64,000 nt of DNA from Mermis nigrescens (GCA_036768485.1 JAVLUZ010000340.1:1288470-1352469); one strand, 5' to 3'. Shown: positions 48,926 to 60,892, counted from the stretch's first letter. Translations and numbers: made by a program. The notes: generated by a model not told the origin, from the sequence alone.

Positions 48926-50378
48926 CACTTACGTACAAAAGAGAATTCGATGCCACTTTAATGAAGTGTCATTTTTCCAAAATTAAAAAATCATAAGTGT
49001 ATATAACTACTGTGTAAATACAGAGCCGCCCTATGTATATAAGAATCGACATAGGACGGGTGTATTTGCCTTCGAGATTTACCTAGGTACGTAGGTACTT
49101 AAGTCTGCGCTTAGTGCTGGCCCCGATCGCGCGGCTCTAATGGCTTTCGATCTTTGGACCCTTAGAGACCTTACGGCTTCGATCCCCTCAGCCCTAATAT
49201 TGCTGGCTGCTTCTATGTCGGGTGATCTCAGCAGCTACGCCCTAAGACCTAAGGCTACCTACCTAGTCTCGGTATTGCCGCGGAGGTCAGTTGACCTATC
49301 TCAAGCTCAAGTTGTTATTTAACTTATTTTCAATCAGTGCCTGATTCGAAATGTTTTTGGTTCCTAATTTGTGTAGCACGCTGAACAATGAAAACAACAA
49401 CAACGAGCTCTATGCTGATCAATCATCCTTAAAGATTAGATAATAATTTTGATCAATTTTTTGGCTTGAGAGATAAATTATGATTTTCGAATAAAATAAA
49501 CTATCATACGGAATTTACCTATCAGTCCACTAGATGGGTGGAAATCCTCGACGTAGGGATGGTGGCCGACCTAACCCTTGGTATAACCAAAACCACTGGG
49601 TAGGTTTTCTATATTTTTATTCGATGGAGAATTCACGGCCTATAGCCGGACAACAACCATAAAGCAAAAAGAACGAAAACGTACGAACTATACAATCGTA
49701 CGACTGGCGAACGAAAAAGCCAACAGCCAGACTAAACTACAACGTTACATTCACTGGCCTCAAGGGCCATTACAGTAAATTAAAGAACGATCAATTTAAC
49801 GTAATACTGAATCACTTTTATCTCAGATCGAAAGTTCTCGATTCACGTAAGCGGTATGCATTAAACAATTACTATTATCATACACTTAGCTCTATGCTAC
49901 CGGACAAGTATCTAAATGTTTTTTATTATTGAAAATTTGGGGAAATAATTGGAAGACCGAAGGCATAGCCCACAGTGCACTATCATAGATAGCTACTAGT
50001 ATTGGCTATGTTATGGCTATTGCGAACTGCTAAGGCAGGTTCGCCTACACGTGTAACTCTCGCAGTTACAACTGGAAGTTTTAAACCGCAGAACTTTTCT
50101 TGGGATTTCATAAGATCGCCTGTTTGCCCTGATGGAATTTCGGACCCAATAATCATCATTGTTGTCTGTTTCACATAACCTAGCGCCGCTAAAACTCGAT
50201 TTCTACATAGACAGCCTGCAGTTACAATTTTGCCTACTTAATTTCATATGTACCCATTAATCGCTATGAAAGGTATTGTGGTTTTGCTTCAGTTTAAAAA
50301 TTTTGTAATCGGTTTACGTCGACTCGAAAATTGAGGTCGTCGTGCACATTTCGTGAAGTAAGGCATATATACCTACAA
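48926..50378. other. Unassigned; possible remnant with inverted AGAGCCGC ends
   Basis: AGAGCCGCCC near 49022 and GCGCGGCTCT near 49129 are inverted. Downstream 49140-49330 is more GC-rich than its surroundings and full of CCTAAG/CCTAC words. No family recognised; AACAACAACAACG at about 49396 recalls a LINE-type tail. Confidence 0.3.
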
Positions 50379-50380
50379 TA

Positions 50381-51126
50381 GCAAAGAAAAATGCTCCGAT
50401 GGAACAAAAAAGATGAATATACTTGGAATTGTGGATTATTAAGCATGTAAACGGAGGGGACTAGGAAAAATCTACCTAAAGTCGCAAAATCTGCTAAAAA
50501 TCACACTTTCTCTAAGCAACGCAAAAAATCGAAGTATATTCTGCAGCCTCTAAAAAGTGTCTTTTTTAAATAATGTTCAAAGTTTCAGATAAGAGTGTAT
50601 AAACGAAATCTGTAATGTTTATTTTTAAAATTAATGGCAAGTAGCAACGCTGACTAGCTTCGTATCCTGATCGATAGAAAATTTAGTGGTATTGTATTTA
50701 AAGTTGTTTTATTTTGTTCTGAGCATTAGCAAAGCAGGGGCCGATTGATGTAGTGCAACAATCCTTAATTGGGCATGCTAGTGTACCTACATCTAGTCTG
50801 TTTCAAGTCAACTTAAGTGTTTCCTACTGTTTTAAACCATTCATTCAATTGGCTTAGAATGACAGTTAGTTTACTCAACATCATTTCCCATAGCTACTGC
50901 GTACCTAATGTGCTGCTTTTTCAATCATTTTATGGTTAAATATTTATTTTAATCTGTTGGCCGCAGAATATACTTCGATTTTTTGCGTTGCTTAGAGAAA
51001 GTGTGATTTTTAGCAGATTTTGCGACTTCAGGTAGATTTTTCCTAGTCCCCTCCTTTTACATCCTTAATAATCCACAATTCCAAGTATATTCATCTTTTT
51101 TGTTCCATCGGAGCATTTTTCTTTGC
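50381..51126. mobile_element. Foldback-like TIR element (746 bp, 168-bp arms, TA flanks)
   Basis: Arms 50381-50548 and 50959-51126 are equal in length and inverted (GCAAAGAAAAATGCTCCGA at the left, TCGGAGCATTTTTCTTTGC at the right) with only a few mismatches. TA lies at both edges (50379-50380, 51127-51128). The 410-bp middle has no gene. Long TIR plus TA suggests a mariner-like or foldback MITE. Confidence 0.78.
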
Positions 51127-51128
51127 TA

Positions 51129-52557
51129 GTACCCCGCTTTTAATTAGTATGATTTGAGTACATCAGTCAGTAAACACATACAGTAACATGCCATTATAAT
51201 GACAGCAGTCCAAGAACACGGAAAGCAATACTGTTCTCAACATCAGCATTATCCTTCTCAAACAAGACAACTTTACATTATTTTAACAGATCAAAGTTTT
51301 TCAGCATTAACTTTACGCAAATATCAAGTGTAAGGAACACTAACACTCAGATTTGGAAGTAAAATAAATTTGTAGTATAAACTACATTTTAACAACAAAT
51401 GATTAGTGCAAATTTCACACAACTACTAGGTGTAGAGAAAACTAATAGTCAGATTCTCAATTCTGATTTTACGTAGAACATTTTGAAAAAAATTAAGCTT
51501 CCGCAAGGCTCTAGAACAAGAGTTGAGTTAATAGGCAGTGTTAACTTTACACAACCACAGAGTTTAAAGAAAATTTCAGTCGGATTCGTTATTCTGATAT
51601 TACGATCAACATTTATGAAAAAATTAAGTCTCCACAATGGCCCAAGGACAAATAAATATCAGATGTGTTAACGTTGACTCAAGCTACGTTCACTTCGCTT
51701 ACTTAACCCGAATCTCAAGCTTATGCGCTCACACGGGGGTTCTCGCCCTTTTTAGGTCGATCACCAGCCGGCGATTCGGGGGTAAGCGGCCCGGCCTATT
51801 CAAGGTAGCCCGTCCCTCTACGCACGCACCTAGTGAAACTTACTTACTTAACCCCTTTGAGATTAAGTACCTAATTGAAGTAAGTTCCCCGGAAACCTAA
51901 TTGAGGGCTCAAAAAGATTATTATTTAACTTGTTTTGGACCGAGTTCCGGTGCTTGAAAATATTAAGGGTTCCTAAGTATAGTGTAGCACAAGGACAGAA
52001 TTCAACAGCACGGAAATTCAACCGAGCCCAGCATCGTTAATTAAATAATTAATTTTTACAATATTTTTTGGACAGAAAAATTATGAAGCAATTAAAAAGC
52101 GACAGCATGGAGGATACATGCTGCTGACCGTCGTGTTACGCTAATCGGGTAAAATCAAACAATGTAATTAAACAAGGGCACAAAAGCCCTGCCAAAGGCA
52201 TACAACAACTGATGCCAATTGGCACAAACACGAATGATTAAAAACAAAGCGTACGGCGAAAAGAAGCGTGCACACTACGCAGGAAAACTAACAGACGAGT
52301 TCTGCAGCCAAGCAGATAAAAAGGCATGTACGGAGTCTGCTCACGTACGGCGACGAAAAGAAAAAAGACACGCTCAGCGCGGAAGCTGGCGGAGAGGCTC
52401 TCAGGCTCAAGAACTAATTGTAAAATGTAAAATCTTAAATCTCAAAACTGCGCTCGCACGCAGTTTTAACTGATGCGGAAAAAGAGGCGTAACAACACGA
52501 ACCAAGAGATGAAAAGGATCTATGAATACGGCAATAGGCCTATGGGCAAAAGCTTAC
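51129..52557. other. Unassigned, with a GC-rich patch
   Basis: 51690-51900 is GC-rich and has words shared with 49140-49330 ('CTTACTTAACCC', 'CTCAAGC'), so both may belong to one undefined repeat. 52190-52480 has a charged 84-codon frame (Lys/Arg-rich) without recognisable domains. Confidence 0.3.
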
Positions 52558-52565
52558 GGTAAAGG

Positions 52566-52745
52566 CAGTGGCGGATCTAGGATTTTCCTAAGGGGGCGGT
52601 ACCCCTAAGGGGCGGAACCCTGACTTGGGCGGAAAAATTAGCCGTTTTAACCCGAAAATAGCTAAAATTCGCTCAAAAATGCTTAATTTTGAGCACTTTT
52701 TTGGGCCAATGGGGGAGGCGGCCGCCCCCCCTAAATCCGCCCCTG
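52566..52745. mobile_element. hAT MITE E12 (180 bp) with perfect 8-bp TSD
   Basis: TIRs CAGTGGCGGATCTAGG and CCTAAATCCGCCCCTG. GGTAAAGG at 52558-52565 and 52746-52753. Same TIR type as E10 (22302-23371), with a minimal interior. Confidence 0.93.
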
Positions 52746-52753
52746 GGTAAAGG

Positions 52754-53029
52754 TATGTACAAACGAGACAGGCACAAATATGAGACACACACATATGATC
52801 TTTTAACACACGTAAGATATGATAACACACATACCAATTCGTACTCAGGTCGCATTAAGCCGGAGTACCCATTTTCCTATCCCAGATTTTGATTGAAAAT
52901 ATGTGTGGGAATGGAATGAAAAATATGATAATTTTTAGGGGAAGGTGGTCCCGGGCGACTCACTTAAGCGTTGCGCTTAACGGTCGTGTACGTGCGTATG
53001 GAAATTGAGCACAAGAATGTACATCTTTC
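52754..53029. other. Spacer, nothing recognised
   Basis: No gene or repeat recognised. Confidence 0.3.
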
Positions 53030-53920
53030 AGTGTAAAGTTTACACCTGCACTAATAACGCAATATTGATTGTAAAGAAACAAAATAAATTTTGACGTGTA
53101 GCGCTTAAGACAAGGCAGATTTTAAAGGTAGTTACCACGTTCTTTCTACTAAGTGGAGAATATGGCAGGGAAAAAACATTTTTTGTCTCAGACTCTTTAC
53201 AATAAACCGACTCTAAATTCGAAAATATTACTTTTTAGGAAAAATAAAAAAGGTTTCTCCTAGATTTTATAACCGTCTACCTTTTGAAACCAATCAGACT
53301 GCATAGAATGTAAAACTGAGTTAGATATGCTCTTGCACATGAAAACAGTAAAAAACCGTCGAATTTACACTCCTGTGCAACAACCAATGAGTGTAAAGAA
53401 ATTTTAAGACCAGATTCGTAACCTACTAATTAGGGAAAACATTTTTTTTAAAATTTATCATCTACGACGCTATGGGCGGAAAAAATGTTTCCAGTGTTAA
53501 GTTTACACTTGCACTAATAACGCAATATTGATTGTAAAAAAACAAAATAAATTTTGACGTGTAGCGCTTAAGACGAGGCACATTTTAAGGGTAGTTACCA
53601 CGTTTTGTCTACCAAGTGGAGAATATGGCAGGGAAAATTTTTTTTGTCCCAGACTCTTTACAATAAACCGCCTCTAAATTCGAGAATATTACTTTTGAAG
53701 AAAATTAAAAAAAGTCTCCCCTAGATTTTTTAACCGTCTACATTTTCAAACCAATCAGACTGCATAGAATGTAAAACTGAGTTAGATATGCTTGGCCACA
53801 TGAAAACTGTAAAAAAACCGTCTAATTTACACTCCTGTGCAACAACCAATGAGTGTAAAGAAATTTTAAGACCAGATTCGTAACCTACATATTAGGGAAA
53901 ACATTTAAAAAAATTGGCCC
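53030..53920 (+). repeat. Tandem duplication, 463-bp unit, two copies
   Basis: 53030-53455 and 53494-53910 follow the same order with about 95% identity by eye ('CACTAATAACGCAATATTG', 'TTTTGACGTGTAGCGCTTAA', 'GTTACCACGTT', 'AATCAGACTGCATAGAATG', 'CCTGTGCAACAACCAATGAG'). The units contain GTGTAAAGTTTACAC, a perfect palindrome, in copy 1 (TTAAGTTTACAC in copy 2). Confidence 0.85.
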
Positions 53921-54180
53921 TCCGCAAATTATTTGAATTTTTGGTGTAAACTTTACACACTCACGACGCGCTCGGTATTGAGTGTAAACAAGAAAAAAAT
54001 GGGGCACTAAGTTTTTTACTATCTACCTTTAAAAAAAACCGCACCTCTCAGATGTGTGCCGTTATAGCTGTGAGGGGGACACAAATTTCGCACTCGCTGT
54101 GAAAAACATATAAGAAGGATGGCCAAGTATATTATAGGTAGCGGTATCGCGCTACCTATGATGATCTCTGGGATGGAGTT
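53921..54180. other. Third GTGTAAA...TTTACAC block, otherwise unassigned
   Basis: GGTGTAAACTTTACAC near 53941 continues the theme of the tandem unit. Probably the edge of the same repeat. Confidence 0.35.
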
Positions 54181-54500
54181 TTCACCACACATGTGCGCGG
54201 AGGGTTTGGACTCTGAAAACCATATAACCCCAGAGTTGAATTTTTGACTATTTGGACCCCCAGAATTTCGTTGCTGGCCATGTATGGTATTCCCCCAGAA
54301 AAGTTGTCGCCTCCCATATGGCAAGTTTCCGAAAATTCATAGAAAAGGTACCCTGTTTTGAGCGTGTTTAGCATCTATTTGCTCAAAAGTGTGGCGCTTC
54401 GCAGCGCCATGTGTTTGACTATATTTTGTTCAATTTATTCGAATTTGTTTTTATGCTCCAGAAACTTAGAGCATCTCCAGCAACATCACAAGGAGTAGAA
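54181..54500. repeat. Family-C-like then family-B-like fragments
   Basis: CACACATGTGCGCGGAGG to 'GGCCATGTATGG' (54187-54287) is C-like. 'GGCAAGTTTCCGAAAATTC', 'AGCGTGTTTAGCAT', 'TGGCGCTTCGCAGCGCCA' (54320-54450) is B-like. Confidence 0.45.
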
Positions 54501-54780
54501 AATCGTCAGCTTAATGGGTGCAGATCGTTTGACTGTAGTCAATGAAGATCCACAACAACGATTCCATATAAGGAGTTTGGGTTTCTGCTTGGTTGTGGTT
54601 TACAGAACCCTTTCCTACGCCTCAGGTATAATGCACCGATTTAAATAAACTGTTAGCTGTAAGATTCTTTACTAAACTGTAAATTATTTACCTATTTAGG
54701 TAGGTACGTAGCTTGTGAGGATTTACCTATGTGCAAACGTAACACATCTACACAGGTTCGTACCTATCTGCATACGTACA

Positions 54781-55005
54781 TATAGTCTGTTTCACTTAAC
54801 TGCGGGTTTCTTTTGGATTTAATCCACTTGAATCAGGCTACAAAAGTGGTCTGAAATTTTGATACAGTAACGCGGCTTAGCAAGGGCAAATGTCTTACTT
54901 TGACTCAATATACTGTAGAATATCAAAACTATAGCGTTAATTTAAAACACTTTTGTAGGCACTTCAAATTTTTTCAAATGCCTCAGTTAAATGAAACGGA
55001 CTATA
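54781..55005 (+). mobile_element. TIR MITE 'GTCTGTTTCACTTAACTG' (225 bp)
   Basis: TATAGTCTGTTTCACTTAAC and GTTAAATGAAACGGACTATA are inverted ends. Sister copy, reversed, in the ESS2 5' region (31449-31674). Confidence 0.72.
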
Positions 55006-55769
55006 GGAAGATAACAAGTGTAAAAAAATCTTAGAATGTCTGAGCATATTCATTGCGCGCATCTACGCTGATAGGACCCCATTGCACAGTCCGCAGTAGT
55101 TCGTAATATTCATGGGGCAGTTTGCTCTGGCTACTGAAAAATACGCACTATAAGCAATTGATCGCAGTAGGTTTTAAAAATTTACGTAGATGCAACTTTC
55201 CATCAACGCTGATTTCGTTTTAAAGATTAAACTGTAATATAAACTCTAAAAGTTTTCCCATTCTGTTAAATTCAAACTAAACAATGAAATTAAATGTCGA
55301 TTTAATAAATTCTGCGCAGCCAACAATACTGGGAGAGGTATTTTACAAAATTTCCCCAATTATTTTACTTTTTTACGAGTAATATGAACACACACGGTGC
55401 ACAAAAAAGGGCAAATATATTTAAAAAGCAGTCGAATGTTTACAACCGCAAAATGTGAGAGACAAAGTTCAATTCGTCATTCAAAAACGTCTTTTCGCTT
55501 CATAGATTTCAACAACAAAAAACAATTTGATAACTGCTGTAGTCAGAATGTTATCTGACATATTTTATTTTAATTCTTTAAATTTGCCCAAACGCATTCA
55601 AAGTTTTATTTTGCTGACTACACAAAAAATTAAATATTAAAATCAGACGTAGCGCGCTAAAGAACTGAGAAATTTATTTGAAACTAAGAGTAGAGTGCCA
55701 ACTATTTACTTAGCTTAAGCGTTTTAGTGAGCAATACACATTTTTTCTACATCTAAGGTATTGCTATCA
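55006..55769. other. Unassigned AT-rich sequence
   Basis: No gene or repeat recognised. Confidence 0.3.
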
Positions 55770-56060
55770 CCTCACATGGGCGTCTGGGGATGGTTTAAGA
55801 CCCCTTCCCCCGAAAATCCGATAGACCCCTAGAATTTAATTTTTGGCATGTTTTTCGCAACTTTTCCCAGTTTTACACTAAGCAGAAACCCCAGAATTCA
55901 GTCCATGTATGGCTAGGAGTGCACATGGACGTGGGGTTAGACCCAGGAATCCGGTGTCCCCCAATATCGATCGACCCCAAGAATAGAATTTTTGGTACTA
56001 TTTTTGGCAATTTGGCCCCATCGGACCCTCCAAAATTTGGCTGCTGCCCATTTATAGCTA
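55770..56060. repeat. Two adjacent family-C copies
   Basis: CACATGGGCGTCTGGGGATG to 'GTCCATGTATGG' and then GCACATGGACGTGGGG to 'GCTGCCCATTTATAG'. Confidence 0.5.
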
Positions 56061-56100
56061 TGTACGAGTATGAGTGACTTTGCAGCAGATATGTCGTGAA

Positions 56101-56357
56101 CACACCTGGGCGTGGGGGGAGGTTTGAGGTATTCACCCCCCGAGAAACAAGAACTTCCCCTCAAAACCAAAATACCCCCCAGAATTCAATTTTTGAAATT
56201 TTTTGTATTTTTTCGCAATTTTTCGATGCCAATGAATAGTGCTCGATGAGAAACGTTGAAAAATGGTGTTTTTCCGCCATACTACCATTTTAAGGCCATT
56301 TTTTGACCTTTGAAAAATCTTGCCTCCCCCACAGAATTTCGGTGCTGCCCACGTATG
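56101..56357 (+). mobile_element. MITE-A (257 bp) with perfect TSD
   Basis: CACACCTGGGCGTGG to GCTGCCCACGTATG. GTCGTGAA at 56093-56100 and 56358-56365. Confidence 0.92.
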
Positions 56358-56618
56358 GTCGTGAATATGTTGACTGCCAATTAATTATTTACAAAGAGTA
56401 CAATTTACCTGTTGGATTAGCTAAAGCGTAACAGCGTGTGCATTTCGTGAATTCAAGACCAGTTAGGCATAATAACGTCGAACAACACATGTCTTAAAGC
56501 AGAAATGTATTTATTTCAAAGCAGAAACATAATATTCGATTCGACTAATTTAATCGATATTTGTCCAAAGATGCAAGCATATATGTAGCCGAGCTACTAT
56601 GTGAAGGATTGTCGAGAT

Positions 56619-56853
56619 CATACATGCCCGTGGGGATGTTCGGGGGTATGCACCCCCCAAAAACCAAAATACCTACCAGAATTCAATTTTTAAATTTTTT
56701 TAGTCTTTTTTCGCTATTTTTTTGATGCCAATGGATAGTGCTCGATGAGAAACGTTATAAATGGTGTTTTTTCGCCATACCACCATTTTTAAGGCCATTT
56801 TTTACCTTTGAAAATCTTGCTCTCCCCCATAATTTTGGTGCCGCCCACCTATG
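56619..56853 (+). mobile_element. MITE-A (235 bp) with perfect TSD
   Basis: CATACATGCCCGTGGGG to CCGCCCACCTATG. GTCGAGAT at 56611-56618 and 56854-56861. Confidence 0.9.
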
Positions 56854-57069
56854 GTCGAGATGTATAACTATTGAAGCTTTTGTACATATTTCACAATCAA
56901 TGATCGCAGAAAAGTGGTACACACGAGTGCTTAAATGCATATGCAGCTCGATTGAACCCTGAAAATTTCAATCTGACCTCGAAAATAATTTTTAAACATT
57001 ATTTGAATATATAAAAATCCCACAAAATACATATATGTTTGCAACAGCAGCCATATTTACAATGTTAGG

Positions 57070-57250
57070 GCTAGAGGCCTTTCACTTCACACCCCACAAG
57101 GTTTTTCATTCCCGCGAAAATATTTTCACCCCCCCAGAAATCGCGATTTTCAGAATAAAAATCGTATAAAATGTCCTTATTTAAGCGTTTTTAGCGAGCT
57201 TGTAATTCAATACTGCTAATTTATTCGGCTCTTCGTACAAAAGCGTCTTT
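57070..57250 (+). repeat. Family-B fragment
   Basis: 'CCCCCCCAGAAATCGCGATTTT' and 'AAGCGTTTTTAGCGA' match the family start; the right half is lost. Confidence 0.4.
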
Positions 57251-57399
57251 TTCTTACTAAATTTAGTTGAATTTTATCAAAGTTTCGCTGAAAATTTTAT
57301 GGCTGCTGTCAAACATGCAAGTGACGAGGCTTGAGAATCTAGACGTTCATAATTATACACGTACATAACGACTCGAAATTCCGGGTAAAAGGTCCCTAG

Positions 57400-57622
57400 C
57401 ACACCTGGGCGTAGGGGCTTGCACCACCCAGAAACAAAATACCCCCCAGATTTCAATTTAATTTGTTTCGTTTTTTCGCAATTTCTTGATGCCCATGAAT
57501 AGTGCTCGATGAGAAACGTTGAAAAATTGTGTTTTTAGCCATATCACCACTTTTAAGGCCATTTTTTGACCTTTGACAAATCTTGCATCCCCTCCCCAGA
57601 ATTTCGGTGCCGCCCACCTATG
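57400..57622 (+). mobile_element. MITE-A whose right flank was hit by hAT-E7
   Basis: CACACCTGGGCGTAGGGG to CCGCCCACCTATG. Left flank GTCCCTAG; the right flank, once the E7 copy is skipped, is GCCCCTGG (6 of 8). E7 inserted exactly at its end, duplicating ATGGCCCC. Confidence 0.85.
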
Positions 57623-58153
57623 GCCCCCAGCGAACGACCGAAGCTTCGGCTTCGGCCGAAGGTGGGGTGTTTTGCTTTCGGCCTTCGGCCGAAGCAAAGG
57701 AAAAAAGGCCGAAGGCCGAAGCTTTTTTTCAGGGCAATTTTTTATTCGCATTAAAATTTAGACAATGTGCAATATAACTAACCCCAGACGACGCCATTTA
57801 GCTCAATTTATCTTCTAGTCACCTTAAATTTTGTTAAAAATATGCTCACAACTGTAACTTTGACTATATAAACAGTAAGCAACCATGTACTAATAACAAA
57901 AGCTGACTCATCTAAGCATTGTATCTGCTCCGCATCTGTTTCCATTTTTAAAAAAGTTCGACTATGAATGAATCACTAGCGATCGCGAAAATGATGAGAC
58001 ACTTAAGGGAAAAGCCACACCTTTACTCCTACATGTCTCACATTTGAAGGCATGTCTTTGTTTACTCGAAATTCCAACGCCATCTTTGTACTTGTTGTAT
58101 ATCGTGTGTCTACTGTGTATCAGTGTTTTTATTTTAACAATGTCTGTTTGTAC

Positions 58154-59271
58154 TAGGGATGCACCGGGGCCAGGCCGGCCCCGGCCGGGGTCAAAATACG
58201 CAACCTTCAGCCTATTATTTAGAATTGTCTCAACGTTTTTTGTTTGGATTTTGGCGATATTTTGAGGAAAAATCGTGCATGCCTGTGCATATCGTTCATG
58301 TATAACAAAACATTGGTCACAGATTTTATCTCAGAAATTTAGCTTATTCACGTTTATAGCTGCAGCAATTTAATAGTCAAAACCGATAATCTACAAGTTT
58401 TTCGCCAAATACACTAGCGTTTCTAATCGCTCATGCAGCAAACGAGAACGGGAATCCGAGCAAATATTGGCGCTTGTACTGAACAAGCGTTCACTCGGGG
58501 TACACATGGGCGGGGTCTCAGATATTTCCTTGTAAGTTATATATGCCAGGGCCGGGTAAGTTTCCAATTTTGTCCGCAAAAAGCCCATCGGATCCAATTC
58601 TGTTCCGACTTTTTCTTCTGCATGAGAAAAAGCATACGTTTAACATTTTGTGAAATTCCTGTAGGTTTCTCTGCCGGATGAACAGGCACTGGGGGAATGG
58701 GGGGTCCGGCCGGACCCCAAAAAATTCAGAAAAATCGGAAAAATAGGACTTTTTAAACGTTATTTTTTGCTATTTTTGGCCTTTTTGGGCTTAGTCCCTC
58801 CAAAATTGGTGTTTGTCACCCCAAAATAGAGACGGCCAGCTACATGCCTGCGGATGAAATTCCAAAAAGATGTTTTTTTGTGTTGGATTGGCTGTCAACA
58901 TATAAACTATGCACGCGAAATTTCTATCCTTGTTTAAGCTATTTTCAACTCGTGTGATCTAAAACATGAGTAATTGGGCTGATAATGATGCAAATTACGT
59001 GAATTGGGCCAAATTTTATAAATGGTAGGAAAAATTGTTTGGCCTATGTAAACTATGATGATTAATTGAACTCGAAAATACATGGGGAACGGATGCCATA
59101 GACTTGCCCAGACGCTATTTTGCATAAGTCACATTTTGCCAAATACATATGTATACATGGTATATCCTGGATATAGCAAAAATAGTTGGCCCTGGTTGGT
59201 CCAAGTCTCTAGTACCGGCCCCGGCGCCGGGCCCGGGCCCCGGTCAAAAAGGCGGCCCCGGTGCATCTCTA
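58154..59271 (-). mobile_element. hAT-E3 copy 2 (1.1 kb) with perfect TSD
   Basis: TAGGGATGCACCGGGGCC to CCCCGGTGCATCTCTA. GTTTGTAC at 58146-58153 and 59272-59279. Nested in E8, nested in E7. Confidence 0.92.
58391..58597 (-). pseudogene. hAT C-terminal dimerisation fragment in E3 copy 2
   Basis: LETYPALAYITYKEI, then ERLFSTSANICSDSRSRLL and ERLETLVYLAKNL. It is closer to the family consensus (SERLFST, RSRLL) than copy 1, yet still only a C-terminal piece of about 68 residues without the catalytic part. Confidence 0.82.
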
Positions 59272-60213
59272 GTTTGTACATGTACAAAGATGGTCCCCAA
59301 AAGTCTTTGTACATTTTGTACACGCAAATTTTTGTGTATTATATTATAATACAGTGGCGATTTTAGTGTGGCAAAACAGGGTTTCGATCTTTGGTAGTGT
59401 ATTTTAGCTAATTTCTTGGTTTCTACGCCAAAACTTAATAAAAATTGTCTCAAAACGACGAAAAACGCCGAAAAAATTTGACATTTTTTCATTCTAAATG
59501 CACATTCTGCCGTTTTAAAGATATATAGGACAAAAATACCCATTTGGCGCGAGCATCAAAATTTTTGGGAATTATACACCTTTTATAGTTTTTGTTTGCC
59601 CAAAAATTGTTGCAAATTTTGTATACACAAATGTTTGGTTACTAGAATATGGTACAGTAGCGATTTTAGTGTGGTAAAAACAGAGTTGTTTGACTTTTGG
59701 TGTTGTATTTTAGCTAATTTCTGGGTCTCAAAGGCAAAAATCACTAAGGATCGTCGTATAACAGCGCGAAGCGCAGAAAAATTTCACATATTTACTTTTG
59801 AAATGCAATTTCTGTCATTATAAAAATATGTAGAACACACAATTATTGATTTCGGCGCGTAGCGCCTAAAATTTTTGCGAATTTCAGACCTTTTTTGCAA
59901 TTTTGTCATCCCAAAATCTTTGTGAATGTACAAAGACAGTCCCAATAAATCTGTGTACAATGGGAAAAATCTTTGCAGAGTACAAAAAACACTGCTGTGT
60001 ACCATTCTCTTTTGTATTAAATGAGTTGCTCCATGGTCGACGTGTTAACTTTCTTAAACTTTTGCATCTAATAACGGGAAGAAATCTCTATTAGCTTTTA
60101 TGTCTACCTTCAATTTAGTATGCAGGAAAATTAGGAATTAATCAATTGCTTTTATAATTCTCAGGAATTCCAAACTTTATTCCTAATAATACATTATATT
60201 TTTGTATATTCAG

Positions 60214-60303
60214 GATAGTGAATCTGATGATGATCAATACGTATTAGCTGCTGATAAACATGAAATGTCTAATAATGAAATTAGTGCTAATGAAGAGAAT
60301 TAA
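60214..60303 (+). pseudogene. Possible last exon of the E7 parent gene
   Basis: After a good acceptor (TTTTTGTATATTCAG) the frame reads DSESDDDQYVLAADKHEMSN and ends ANEEN before TAA, 29 acidic codons. Copy 1 lacks this part through a deletion between AATTAATC-like repeats. An acidic tail of a lost transposase is an inference; no domain is visible. Confidence 0.4.
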
Positions 60304-60553
60304 TTGCGCTTTTGAATAAGATTTTTGCAATGAATGACACTGTTTTATTACTTCATTTTTACTCCTAGAACATAATCAAGCTTAACTTTCATATTTATGA
60401 CTCAATTCGCAATTCATTCTTCATACTAATCAGAATTAGACTGAAGAATTTATACAGATTCGGCCTTCGGCCGAAGCCGAAGCAAGAGCTGGCCGAAGCT
60501 TCGGCTTCGACCGAAGCAAAATTTTGGAGCTTCGGTCGTTCACTGATGGCCCC

Positions 60554-60884
60554 TGGCAATTTTTAAAAGAGGGTTGTAAATGACCTCCACTTTTTGGCCC
60601 AAAATGGCCAAAAGACACCTAAAAACGAACAAAAAAACGCTATCTATTTCAAAAATGAGGAGCTAAAATTTTCCTGATTTGGGGTTGGGAAGTCGGGGAA
60701 CGGCCAACTTTAAATCTCCCATCCTTCTGTTACATGCTCAAAATTGACTAGAAACTGTAGATCAACATAGTTTTAACGCTATTTCAGTATTTGTATAAAT
60801 TTTTGACGTCCTTTTGGCCCAAAAAGTTCAATATTTGACCTCAGAAGAGCCATGCGATGCATCTACAGTAGCTGCACGCGCATG
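60554..60884. other. Unassigned
   Basis: 'TTTTTGGCCCAAAATGGCC' words similar to parts of 5040-5230 and 36230; possibly an old repeat. No gene. Confidence 0.3.
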
Positions 60885-60892
60885 GTCTGAAG

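Larger units (their letters stand above)
58121..59994 (+). mobile_element. hAT-E8 nested in E7 copy 2
   Basis: CAGTGTTTTTATTTTAAC to TACAAAAAACACTG. CTGTGTAT and CTGTGTAC flanks (7 of 8). Confidence 0.8.
57628..60545 (+). mobile_element. hAT-E7 copy 2 with perfect TSD, carrying nested E8 and E3
   Basis: TIRs CAGCGAACGACCGAAGC and CTTCGGTCGTTCACTG. ATGGCCCC at 57620-57627 and 60546-60553. Same internal order as copy 1 (26262-29891), including E8 at 58121 and E3 at 58154, without the 28479-29224 insertion. It keeps about 160 bp (60140-60300) that copy 1 lost. Confidence 0.92.

Noticed and set aside
48614..48961. Hydrophobic 115-codon frame resembling a membrane protein
   Set aside because: Lies on CTTTATCTT subterminal repeats of E9; hydrophobicity comes from T-rich repeats.
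52219..52473. Basic nuclear protein frame
   Set aside because: Lys/Arg-rich but without domain, splice support or codon pattern I can defend.
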